NCBI GenBank assembly: GCA_037074765.1
Contig: JBAMDO010000328.1
Span: 1 to 39,133, forward strand
DNA length: 39,133 nt
Reading direction: 5' to 3'
DNA from: Mansonella perstans
Lineage: Eukaryota; Nematoda; Chromadorea; Rhabditida; Onchocercidae
Below the pieces are notes generated by a model that had not been told where the DNA came from, did no database searches, and was given only the letters and a program-made list of their open reading frames with translations. Position numbers and translations under genes: made by a program. Positions 25,313-36,358 of this stretch are shown here, piece after piece (position 1 is the first letter of the stretch; each line of letters starts with the position of its first letter).

Positions 25313-25387
25313 GCATTTTGATTAGCAATGTTTTTTGGATGATCACGTAAGATCCAATGTATGGATCATGTGATAATAGCAAAATGG
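25313..25387 (+). other. Stem-loop just downstream of the ephrin stop codon
   Basis: TCACGTAAGATCCA (25343-25356) and TGGATCATGTGA (25362-25373) pair around a five-base loop with a small bulge. An outer arm, cattttg (25314-25320) with caaaatg (25380-25386), extends it imperfectly. It begins 15 bases after the stop and would lie in the 3' UTR. It may be a regulatory RNA structure or a chance palindrome. Confidence 0.4.
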
Positions 25388-27793
25388 ATTTGCGGAAAAT
25401 TGAAAAACAAGAGACTATGTTAAGGATTATTTTTTGAGTACCATCAATACTTTCTTTTTTTAGGATCGTGTGAAAATTTTGGAATTACGAAAATTACTAT
25501 TATCAATAGCTGTATCATGATTGCAAACACTTTTTTGTAATGATGGTTTTTGGACGCATTGATTTTTATTTGACCCATTGCTTGTAAAACTTTTATTTTG
25601 TTATCTCTGTTGGATTGGTATATTTCGCTTTCAGCTATTAAAATTTCAGGATTCTCATTATTTCTAACTGTTTGCCTTGACTTTAATTATTTTGCTGTAT
25701 TTATTTGAATTTATAACTGTAAGATTCTAAGCAATCTTAAGCTTTTTTTGTGCCTTGTTCTGTTCTGTTTGCTTACTTGCTGTCTTCTCAGCAGCTACAT
25801 TCCCACTCTATTAATTTTTTGCAAATAAAATTTTCTTTATTTAGAAAGCAAATTTCTTTAAAACAATTCTCTGTATTTATAGTAATTTCTGATGTAACAA
25901 AATTGTTAATTAATTGCATTAATTCTCTGTTTCATAATTCAATAAGCAAATATGCTATGATTTAAATTTGTAGGAAATTGAATGGATATTGAAATAACAC
26001 TTTTTTTTACACCAACAAATATTTCACAATATATCAGTAAAGCTGTACTGAAAAAAAAATTATTAGTAGGGAATGCAAATTAGTACAATTAATGTAAAAA
26101 AAGTGAAAAGATTATCGAAATTGATGAATTTTTTAGTGTAACGATATGTTTATGCTATCATGATTCTTTGATTCATTGAACGAACTCTTCGTAAAAGAAA
26201 AAAAAAATTTACTGCTGTCTTGAAAGTTGCCTTCACTCAGATGAATTGAATTTGAATCGATTAATGTTATTTGTTATTTGTCATTAATTGTGTGACTTAG
26301 TATAATTTCGATTTGATAATGCTAATTGTTGGACGACAGACATCAACCAAAAGTGATGCTGTTACGAGTTTTGTTGTTCATCGTTATTCGTGTTCATAAA
26401 AAGATGAAAACATGAAACAAAATGTTCAGCAAAGTTTTCGGTTGTTAACCGAAAATGTGTAATGTTAATTTTTTTGATAATATAACACGAAATACACAAT
26501 AAAATGCGTGTTTAAATATTGCTGTTTATGATATTTCTTTCATTCATTTGCAAAAATTGTCAATGATTTTTCTTGTTAAAGCATATGAAATATCGTTTTG
26601 TTAATTCGGGTTATAAAAAGGGTATTTAATTGCCGTTTAGTTCTGATTCTTTTCATGTATTCTCCTTTTTTGTTGTTGCCGATAATTTTATTGATTGTTA
26701 CAATAATGTTGATTGCTTTAGAAGATGATAATGATGAGTCAATACATATTTGCCTTTCTGCAGTTTGTACAACGAATTTAACCTTTCTTTATCTGATAAC
26801 AAAAGTGCTATGATTGATTGGCAGGAATTTCCCTTTCATAGGAAAAAGTGAGAAATTATTGCAAATAGAGAAAAAAAAAAGCATTGTTTTAGTCTAATTT
26901 TACAATAATGAAGATTTAATCAAATTTGACACGTTTGTATTAAAAGAAAAATAAGAAAGAATTCATGTGGTCGAATTCTGTCTTTCTTTCCTTACTGCAC
27001 AGTTTTAAATTGTCTCTCTCTTAATTGCTCCATTTTTTTTTGTTTCTTTTCTGTTGAAGTTTACTATAGATTACTACTTTAAAAAAAGCGATGGAAACGA
27101 AAGAGTTGAAAGTTCTGTCAAATCGTTAATTTGTTCACTAATTTTGAATTTAATTTTGTGAATAACACACAATTCCTGTTTCAACATTATTTGCTCAAGA
27201 AATGACAAAAAATGTCAGAAATCTTGCTTATTTTCCTTTTTTTTTCTTGTCTTTTTTTTATTTCATCTCTTCTTCTTAATTTAATGTGATGCCAATTATT
27301 ATTATTACTCTTATTTTCTTTCATTTATTGAAATATGAAACATACCATTGTATTAATTTAATCGATGGATGAAAAATTCATTTCAATTGCCACATGTCGA
27401 ACTTTAATAAAAAATAAAGGAAAAAATCAAAAAAAGAGAAATGGGAAAAAATTTTTGCTTGTTATCGTTGATCGTTTGGGATAATTGTAAAGCAAAGGAG
27501 CAGTTTGTTTAACTAACATGCAATTAATTGTTGACCTTCGAAGGGTAAAATATTTCTTTGAATAGCGAGGAAATTGGTGTATGTTGTAGAGTAAGCAATC
27601 GACCTCTGGAAGTTTGAAGGGAAGGGTATCCTGGTTTTGTTCGCAGTGTGTTTGCTTACTGTTATTTGGGATATTATTTAATGAAAAGATAACAATCAGT
27701 TTATTTGCTTAAATCAGATCTTTATGATAACTGTGAAAATCGAAATGATGTTGTTCTATTATATAATTACTGGTTTATATTATTACCGATTAT

Positions 27794-27912
<119 letters not shown>

Positions 27913-28138
27913 TAACCATTATTATTAACCATTATTATGCAGGTATATGATAATTGAACAATTTAATGAGTCAGATTATAGAAATTTATGAAATTTATAG
28001 CAATCTATAAAATAATTTATATTTCTTTAAATAAACAGTTTATAAAGCAATTATTAATTATCCAAGTATATGCAACACATCAAATTTGTTTTAATAAACA
28101 ATTTATGGTGTCATTATGAATTATTCAAATATGTACAT

Positions 28139-28155
28139 ATTATATATATATATAC
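28139..28155. repeat. (TA)n microsatellite
   Basis: Short TA array in intergenic sequence. Confidence 0.85.
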
Positions 28156-29109
28156 GGTAATTGAAATTGTTTGATTGTTATTATGAAATGATAGATAATG
28201 GATAACTTAATCTTCCTACAAATAATTCCTTACACATACTTTTGTTAGGCAAAGCTTGCAAATGATAAGTGAGAATAATTTAAATACATTTAGTGATAAA
28301 TGTCATATCCTAAGATAATTACATGTACTAACTGTTTTTATTTGTGGAACATTTCGTTTTTAGTTATTTCACAATTATCCAAAATTTGTTATAGTAATTG
28401 TTCAATATTTGAATGTTTTAAATTTCCAAAAAAAAAAAAAAAAAAATCAGTGATAGTATAGGATTACAAGCATATCATGAAAATTAGGATTTTTTTTTTT
28501 GATTGAGTTCAAAATATTATAAGGATCTTTTCTTCTTCATTGTAATTGCCAAAAGGGGACTTTCAGAAAATAAGTTTGTTCATTTTTTTAAAAATTGGTC
28601 TTTTAAAATTGCAAATGATTTTGTAAATGTGGAAAGTTTGATGAAAAAATCGCGAAAGTATGTTTGCCAAAAAGGAAAAAATGATTTAAGTGTAATATGA
28701 TAAATTACTATATATATCCATGCTCGTGTTTATCAATAAATATTTTGCGGAAAAAAAAGCGCAAAATTTCTATAAAAATTGTTGTTTTCAGTTAAGCGAT
28801 CATCTCAAAACTATTTTCATTTTTTGATAATTCGTCGTTTGCATTCATAAAATAAGCAATACAATTGCCAATATTTGTAAAGTTTAGCGGTAAATAAAGC
28901 TGCTGTTTTTACTGTGTAAAGAGAGAAAAATCCACCAAACTAACATTATATTTCAACATTTTCAAAAAGAAAAAAATGAAATCAATTTTTTTTTTTTTGT
29001 CACTTTATTATAACATTTTCTTATCTTTGTCCGTGAACTTCTCACCTTAATAACTTATATTAAAAAAAAAAAAAAAAAGGAAGAAAAGACGTAAACAATT
29101 AGTCAGCCA

Positions 29110-29246
29110 ACACATACTCAAACACACATACACATACACATACACATATATACATACATACATGTACACACATACACACACATACGCATCCACATACACA
29201 AATACACACAGATACATACAAAGACACACACACACACACATACATG
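29110..29246. repeat. CA/TACA compound microsatellite
   Basis: Interrupted CA, CACATA and TACA units over about 135 bp. The open frames on both strands here (cysteine/valine-rich on minus, threonine/histidine-rich on plus) are artefacts of the repeat. Confidence 0.95.
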
Positions 29247-30019
29247 TAGTTATCTATCACATTACCGCGCCTCTCTTTTGGAACATTAGTGAACTAATCA
29301 TAAATTTGGGAAGAACTGATGTTTTGACATCAAATCACATCAGTAAAATCAAACAATGAAAGTATGTCATCATTTTATGGAATACTTTACCGAATTGTCT
29401 GTACATTTGGAATGAATGAGTGAAAATAAGTTCTCAATTAGCGAAGCATTTTTTTTTTTTCCATTGTTTTGGTTATTCAAAAATTTATTAAATTAGATAA
29501 TTTACCATTGCAATAAAATGCATTCATATTGGCTATATTGGAGAAAACAAAATAAAAAATTTGCTCATTTTATAAGTTATAATAGCTCTAACTCAATTAT
29601 CAACATTTTTGTCATTTCAAATATTCCTGTTGTAGTGAAATAATACACTAAATGCATAGTAGTCTTATATTATTTGTCAACAAATTAATTTAGTAAGAAA
29701 GTTTAATATTTAGTGAAAAAGTTTGAATCATTTTCATTCAATGATGTTTTGATTTTACTGGAGCATAAATACGGAAAAATCCGAAGATTCATCTTTAGAA
29801 CAAATCTTTAGTGATTTAGAAATTTGTAAATTTGCAATTTCATTAGATGGACTTGAAATTTAGGATAATTCATTCACACTTGAGATTTTAAAATGTAGCA
29901 AAAAAATTTTATAAATAAATTTTTTTTTTAACACTTACTGTAATAATCATCGGCACGTTGTCATTTTTAATCGCAATTCACTGATTGTAATATCTATCCA
30001 TCTATGTGTCCTAATAGCT

Positions 30020-30029
30020 TATGATTCAG
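30020..30029 (+). promoter_or_regulatory. Candidate trans-splice acceptor of the choline kinase gene
   Basis: The sequence tatgattcag ends at 30029, 25 bases upstream of the predicted ATG at 30055. It is a plausible spliced-leader acceptor, but its pyrimidine tract is weak. Confidence 0.35.
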
Positions 30030-30054
30030 GCTATAAAATTAAGATCCGTTGAAA

Positions 30055-33000
30055 ATGTCAACCATGGAAATTCCGACACCATCCGAACTAAAAGTTTGTC
30101 CAAATTTTTTTTTGGAAATACGTGCTGAATTAATTGTTAGTTAAACAACTAAAATTCAGTGATTAATTATTTGCTTACTTATTATGTGCAGGTTTGTCTT
30201 TATTGCTTAATGATTATGTAATTATCGTTTTACTTACCAGTTATGAGGAATAGCAATGAAAATCTCGTATTTTACATACTGAAATATCAAAAAATGCATT
30301 GCCTAAAAATTATTACAGATGTCCTATAATAGAAAAATAATAGGATTTCAAAAAATTATATTATTAATTAAAAGTAAGGTTATAACAATTTGCCTTCACT
30401 GTATTGTTTGATTAATTAATATATTTCGTTATTTTAATATTTATTTTAAAAGTAACTGAAATAGTTCAAATGATTTTCATGTTTTTGATACGATCAGTTG
30501 AAAAATTAATCACTTTGAAATTCTCCCATTTGAATTCTTCATTATCCATAATTTGTTATTTTTTACTTTTTATTATTTATCTGGTAAAATTTTGATTGAA
30601 ATCGATAATTTGATTTTTGAAGCTAAAACGTCTTGAAAATAATGATTATAGATATACGATAATTAATGAATGTCAGTGAAAGAGTGAAAAGGAATTGAAT
30701 AGGTTACTTTGTGTTACTGGCACGGATTGTCTGTTGGTGAAGCTAACAGTACTGGCATAGGAATGAAAATTTTAAACTGAAAAATGAGAAAAGAAAAATA
30801 TCAAATTCCTAAAATGTACTATTTTAATCATATTTTATTTTATGAATCTTTTTTTATTTTCTTACAAATTAAATTTTCAAGAAGCTTTTTGGTCAGCGGA
30901 GTGCGAGAAGTGCTGAAATTCCATATGATGTTATCGTACGCACACGAGAACTTTGTGCACGTTATCTCGGTGGTGCATGGAATACAATAAGCCCAGAACA
31001 ATTACGTATGCAACCGATTATGTCAGTATTTTTAACCGTCTTAATTTCTTGAAGTTTTAATTTTGAAGAATAAATATAGAGTAGTATTTAAAAAATGGAT
31101 AAACCATAAATTTTTGTAATTTTGTAATTCTATACGATTCTTTGTAATTTTATCTCTTATTTATTGCATTATATATATATATGTATATGTACAGTTCAGT
31201 TACAAGAAAGAAAACATTAATTAACTGAGCAGTTCAGTTAGTTACAAGAAAGAAAACATCAATTAACTGAGCAGAAAACATCAATTAGCAGTTACAAGAA
31301 AAAAAACATCAGTTAACTGAGCAATTTTAAAAACTGCCCTTCATTATTCACAGATTTTTGGAAGTTTGAAAATTTCGGAATTAAGAAATTTAAAAAAAGC
31401 ATAAAATTGTATTTTAAAAAACTCAAAATTGCGTGTTGCATTTTCAGATGAGCAGAATTAGCTCTATTTAAAATTATATAATATAAAATAAATTATGTAG
31501 AAAAATCAATATATCTGCATATATTTCCTTACAGTGGTGGAGTAAGCAATTTATTATTTCTGGTGGAACTGCCAGAAAATGCGGTACCACAGGCTGGCGA
31601 ACCAGTATGCGCACTCTTACGCATACATTGCTGTGATGATTTGGACCGCCTCCTCAGTGAAGCAGTTGTTTTCACAATGCTTTCGGAAAGGTTTTTTTAA
31701 ATTATTATTTGAAAGCCGTAAAAATGTTTCTTTTCATATGCTTTTGTCTATATCTTTTTTATAAAAAAAGGTATAAAAAAAATTTTTAACAACCAAAAAA
31801 GTTGAAAAAAGCGAACTAAAAGCAAAAAGTAATAATGTGATCTTTTTTATGTATTTGGGTATGTTTGGAATTTAAGAAAATTTTGAGTCCTGCAATTTCT
31901 GTGAGTATATTTCAAACATAATTTCGAAGTTTCGCACACCGTGTAAGTCTTTATTCAAATTAAAATTCATTTGCGAAATTTTTTTAAAAAAAAGTATTTA
32001 CTGATGAATAGAATTTCAAATTTAAAATACTTCAGATTGCTTGGACCACGGCTTTTTGCTGTTTTTCCATCAGGTCGATTCGAACAATATATTCCATCAC
32101 GGCCATTATTTTGCGATGAATTGCAATATTTTGGGCAAAAATTTGATTTATTTCCTGAAATTTGAAATTACCATGTCGTTTGTTCTCTTATTACAATATA
32201 AGTATGGTAGTTTTTAAATTTTAGCATTACCAAACAATTGGGAAAGATATTTGCTCGAATCCATATACTTAATGTACCCATAGCCAAAAAACCAATGGTT
32301 ATTGAGGTAGCAAGCAGATGGCTGGAGAAGTTGGACAACAAAATGCGCCATAAAATACGCCATAAAATGGTGCAAGCTGGATCTTCAAAGGTAATATCTG
32401 CTGATCATTGTTCACTTATAATCATTAATCAAGTGAATCGTTTGGTGTGCATATTTGTGTCTTTATTTAAAATTGTACTATACTAAATGCAATGATTAAC
32501 GTATTGTATGTTCATGTTACAACATATTCCAATTTTTTCGTTTCGTTAGTTCATGGTGAAAAAATCAGAAGTCAGTGTGCAATTTACTGTTGCTAATTAC
32601 AATTAGCAAATACCCTTATTAGTAGAATAAATACAGTTGTAAAACATATAAGTGATTATTTATTTAAATTCTGTGAGAGTAAGTTGAAAAAAAAGAAACA
32701 TATTTCCGTGTCCCGAGCTTGTAACATACGCAGTTTTGAAAAACGAATTAGAAATCGTACAACAATGTTTGGAAAAAAGTGGAAGTCCAGTTGTATTCTG
32801 TCACAACGATCTGCAGGTTAATCTTTTACAAATATTTCCTATTTTTTGTAAAACTTCTGCGAAGAAAAAAAACAAAACACCCTCTACTCTTTCTCATTAT
32901 TTTTTTCTACTTAAAAAATTACAGAAATAAACAGCAGGATACGCTTACTGACATATTTTGAACAAAATATCCCTCTACTCTTTCTCATTTGTTTTAAATT

Positions 33001-34122
33001 GGGGTATTATTGTAATTGAAATGCAAAGTAAAATGTCACATCATCGAATTCCTTTACTAAGACTTACCAAATGGAATCATATTTATATTGATTATGGTAC
33101 TGCGAGCAACCAAGCATTCCTACATATTTAAATCTAAGAATGAATAATTTCAGGAAGGTAATATACTTTTACACAATCAATACACTATTAATAAAGACGG
33201 TGATTTTGATGTTGATGAAAATGTGGATCCAATTTCACCAATTGATTTTGAATATGCCAGCTACAATTACCGGTATTTTTCCTGATGCTTATATTTTCTG
33301 TTTGTTATTTGAAAATATATCTGAAAAATTCTCAAACTCATTATGATAAAAAAAAAAGATCCTGAAAAACAAGAACGATTAAATTATTTATTATTTTTGC
33401 AGCGGATTTGAATTTGGGAATTACATTTGTGAGTATATGTTGGATTACAATAATGACAAACCGCCATTTTATTGGGTAAAACGGGAACGAACACCGCCCG
33501 ATGAACAGCTCTATTGTCTTTTCAACTCATATTTGGATGAAATTGATAAGGTAAACATTTAGACCTAGTTAATGTACAGATTAAAATTAAATTTTGATAA
33601 CGCTGCGAATTCAAAGATTGAAGTCAAATATACATTACATGTAGTCTTTTCTTCGCTAAATCATAAAATTTCAGAAATTATTTTAAACTTAACAGTGGAA
33701 CAACACTGATTCATTTCCATTATGATGACATTACAAAAGGAGATTTTTGATACTAAATTATTTGCGTCTAACAAATATTCTCAAAAAAATTTTCGTATCA
33801 GCTGAATAATAAAAACAAAACTTGATTGTTGGTTGTTATATTAAATTATTTATTAATATTAAATTATTTATTACAGCAAAAACGGAACGGCGACCACTTC
33901 TATCCGGTCAAAAATTTATCTCTGAATCGTGAAGCTGAAATTAAAAAATTATTCAATGAAGCACGTCGTTTTCCTGCTGTATCTCATCTATTCTGGTCCA
34001 TTTGGTCATTTTATTTAGCTGATGAATCATTACCCATCTCATTTGATTATATCAGTTATGGTTTGGATCGAATTGCACTATACTACGAATGCAAATCTCG
34101 ACTTCTTGAATATCTCAATTGA
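30055..34122 (+). CDS. Choline kinase (choline/ethanolamine kinase family)
   Basis: The enzyme phosphorylates choline with ATP, the first step of cytosolic phosphatidylcholine synthesis. Nine exons: 30055-30093, 30897-31021, 31535-31690, 32036-32134, 32225-32390, 32718-32816, 33154-33272, 33403-33550 and 33877-34122, giving 398 residues, a normal length. Key signatures are the nucleotide loop IIGGVSNLLFLVELP (54 on), the FEQYIPSRPL segment (122-131), and the Brenner motif VVFCHNDLQEGNILL with catalytic Asp226. IDFEYASYNYRGFEFGN follows, with metal-binding Asp259. The C-terminus has HLFWSIWSF. HNDLQ-EGN and the choline kinase motif favour choline over pure ethanolamine kinase. Exon 1 (MSTMEIPTPSELK, donor gtttgt) is a prediction from phase and position only. 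Exon 4 lacks a usable GT and appears to use a GC donor. The exon 6 acceptor (cccgag) is weak, but it is the only one in phase. All other junctions are canonical. Confidence 0.93.
31193..31325. repeat. Tandem repeat in choline kinase intron 2
   Basis: Three imperfect copies of a roughly 45-50-bp unit built from cagttacaagaaagaaaaca followed by tcaattaactgagcag. The spacing between copies is uneven, showing internal duplications and deletions. It lies between exons 2 and 3 next to a short (TA)n tract. Confidence 0.85.
32135..32224 (+). other. Probable GC-AG intron of the choline kinase gene
   Basis: The intron begins gcaaaaattt after exon-end TTTTGG and ends ttttaaattttag. The surrounding frame has no GT between the PSRPL codons and the in-frame TGA at 32163-32165. 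Splicing at this GC closes the frame and restores the family spacing between the acidic DEL and the downstream IFARIH helix (same residue count as human choline kinase as I recall it). Another GC at 32122-32123 is also in phase but would delete six conserved-length residues. Confidence 0.6.
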
Positions 34123-34464
34123 TAAAAATTCACTTCATTAAAATATTTCTGCTCTACTCTTTCATTTTGTATATGTTTATGATGAACGTAGTAAGGGCGC
34201 CTGTATATTTGCTTCTTTAATATGTTTACGTGATAATACATACATCTCTTCCAATCACTTACTTAATTCCCGAAGATATCTGAATCTTTGAATGGTAATT
34301 TTAACGGAAAGAAATTAGTTAATACGAAAATCATTTGTTCTAGCAAGTTACTTTATCCTTTTTAAATTTAAAATGTTCCAAACTTCTGCTATTGATGTTT
34401 AATAATTAAATGAAATTGATGACTGGTCAGAAATTTTATGTGTAAATCCAGTCATTTTTTCACA

Positions 34465-34470
34465 AATAAA
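34465..34470 (+). terminator. Candidate poly(A) signal of the choline kinase gene
   Basis: AATAAA lies about 340 bases after the choline kinase stop. It is the first exact hexamer I noticed downstream. In such A+T-rich sequence this hexamer is common by chance. Confidence 0.35.
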
Positions 34471-34615
34471 TAATTTGCATAATGAAACTTCATACATCAA
34501 AACTTCGTATTGCCTTTTGATTTGTTTATTTGGTACAGTGTTTACTGGTTATCGAGAACGATATCTTCTGCATGTCATTACCAGAACTTGTGATAGTTCC
34601 AGAAACTTTTGACGT

Positions 34616-34921
34616 GTGTTCAAGGAATCTAGCTGTTCAGAAATGTATTCAGAAGAAATCTATTCAGAAATCCAATGTAGCGTTGTTATTTCTGCTTTAA
34701 GTCTGTGCCGTTTCTCTGTACAATACTGTTGTTTTCAAGATGGACAGCAAGATATCGTTGCTTATTCTTATATGAGGAAGTATCGTCTTCCTATTCATGA
34801 CGAGGTTTTTTTATCCAAGATAGATCTAGCGCAGCTCCGTCTTATGTTTTCTAGGACATTTTTTATTTGTCCTGCGTGCGCTGTTGTTATTCTCGGTGTT
34901 TTAGTTTTAGGAGTTGCGTAG
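34616..34921 (+). CDS. Unassigned 101-codon open frame downstream of choline kinase
   Basis: The frame starts MFKESSCSEMYSEEIYSEIQ and ends with a hydrophobic stretch (FFICPACAVVILGVLVLGVA) that resembles a C-terminal membrane anchor. The start is followed by a short tattcagaa repeat. An overlapping open frame in another phase begins after a tttggtacag acceptor at 34539 and reads LLVIENDIFCMSLPELVIV. The two frames cannot both be coding in this overlap. I do not recognise the product. The block is less A+T-rich than its flanks, so a chance frame is a serious alternative. If real, it would sit about 500 bases after choline kinase, a spacing that would be long but possible for a nematode operon. 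Confidence 0.2.
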   Translation: MFKESSCSEMYSEEIYSEIQCSVVISALSLCRFSVQYCCFQDGQQDIVAYSYMRKYRLPIHDEVFLSKIDLAQLRLMFSRTFFICPACAVVILGVLVLGVA

Positions 34922-35298
34922 GCAGGAATGTTTTTGATCAAATATTAATTTGAAAGGTTTCAATCATAATTTGAAATTAATAATTCTTATAGTTTAATCA
35001 TTCAGTAATTTGTATTACGGCTTTTTGTTGATTCTGTTTTCTGTTTTTAGTATTTTTATGAAAAAAAAGAGTTGGGTTCAAAGTGGCAAATTTACACAAA
35101 CTGCTCTGAATATATCCAGGGATGAAACAATGGGAAATTATGACAAAGGTCCTTAATGAATCTGGCATCAACACACACCCACACTACAGCATAAATCACT
35201 AAACGACAGCAACCACATCATTTATTTTTTACTTTATGAAATACTCATGTTTACTTTCGACCTCTTTAATATACATACCATTATACATAGTAATTGAG

Positions 35299-36150
35299 CT
35301 CTGCATTCATGAAAGCTCTTAATTTTGCTATGAATGAAAATCAGTAGTACGGCAAAGCATTAAATGCGAAATTTTATGAAATAAAAGCGTTTGAAAGACT
35401 CTATACCCATGTTTACTTCAGATCACTATTTCATATTAGCATATATAATAAAAACATTATTGTTAAAAGAGCAATAAAATATCCGGAAACCGAAGTTCAT
35501 CAAGAATTCTACGAAATTATTATTTGTTAAAAGAGCAATAAAATATCCAGAAACCGAAGTTCATCAAGAATTCTACAAAATTTTTATTATTTGCCGTTAT
35601 AAATCAGAGATTGTGAAAATGCGCAGGCAGTGACCATAAAATAACAGCACAGATTAAACTGTGAGGCCTGTTTTAAAAACATAGATAAGAATAAAAATTA
35701 AGGTAGTCCTCAAACTATAATTTAAAGATTAATACTCTCTTCGTTTCTTCGGTCTCCACCTCCAGATCAATTTTAAAAATCACTTTTTTGATCAAAATGC
35801 TTACATTTTTCGGAAATTATTGCTACAAAACAATAGGATTAATTAGCACCGCAAAGTGTTTCAAAGTTATTTAGTTTTAATTACAAATGAAAAACTGAAC
35901 ATTTTTTGATAGCTGAACTGCCATGCGTTTTATATTTGTGTTTTTCCTTTTTCCTTCTCGGCATTAATATCTTCAGTCAATGATACCTATAACAAAGCTA
36001 TGAAGTGAAAAACAGTATTTCACTCTGCAGTCCACGAAAACTTAATTTTTGCTTTGAATGAAAATGAGCTGCACAGAAAAAGCATCAAATTTAGGAATTT
36101 GAAGAATGGAAAAATACCGCAAATATTCTGTATCCAAGTTTACTTTTAAC
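35299..36150. repeat. Two diverged direct copies of a roughly 125-bp repeat
   Basis: Copy A (about 35299-35420) and copy B (about 36023-36150) share CTCTGCA, then GAAA.CT..AATTTT, TGAATGAAAAT, AAAGCAT.AAAT and, at the end, tct.ta.cca.gtttact in the same order. Another partial match (atgtttactttcgacc) occurs near 35249. The copies are clearly related but eroded, consistent with an old segmental or transposon-derived duplication. Confidence 0.65.
35461..35580. repeat. Tandem duplication, 64-bp period, two copies
   Basis: The unit starting tgttaaaagagcaataaaat at 35461 repeats at 35525. The copies differ at only a few bases, so the duplication is fairly recent. Confidence 0.92.
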
Positions 36151-36358
36151 CTTGATCTTCCCTTCCAAATCAAATTTTGGCACTGGAAAGCTCAGTTTAC
36201 TAGAGCTTTAACGACAACTAACAGCATTAATTGATTATTTAATTTAGTGCATGCGCATTGAACTAGAAAAGAACAGAACCGTCCATCTAGTTCTACAAGA
36301 AAATTCTGACATTGGAAATTCAACCGTCACCTGCATTATAAAGATTAGGCGGATTTAC

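Larger units (their letters stand above)
34123..36358. other. Intergenic region between convergent choline kinase and TMEM115 genes
   Basis: This stretch holds both genes' 3' UTRs, one unassigned open frame (34616-34921), a 64-bp tandem duplication (35461-35580) and two diverged copies of a roughly 125-bp repeat (about 35299-35420 and 36023-36150). No other exon is supportable. Confidence 0.55.

Noticed and set aside
29047..29359. Cysteine/valine-rich and threonine/histidine-rich frames
   Set aside because: They are translations of the CA/TACA microsatellite.
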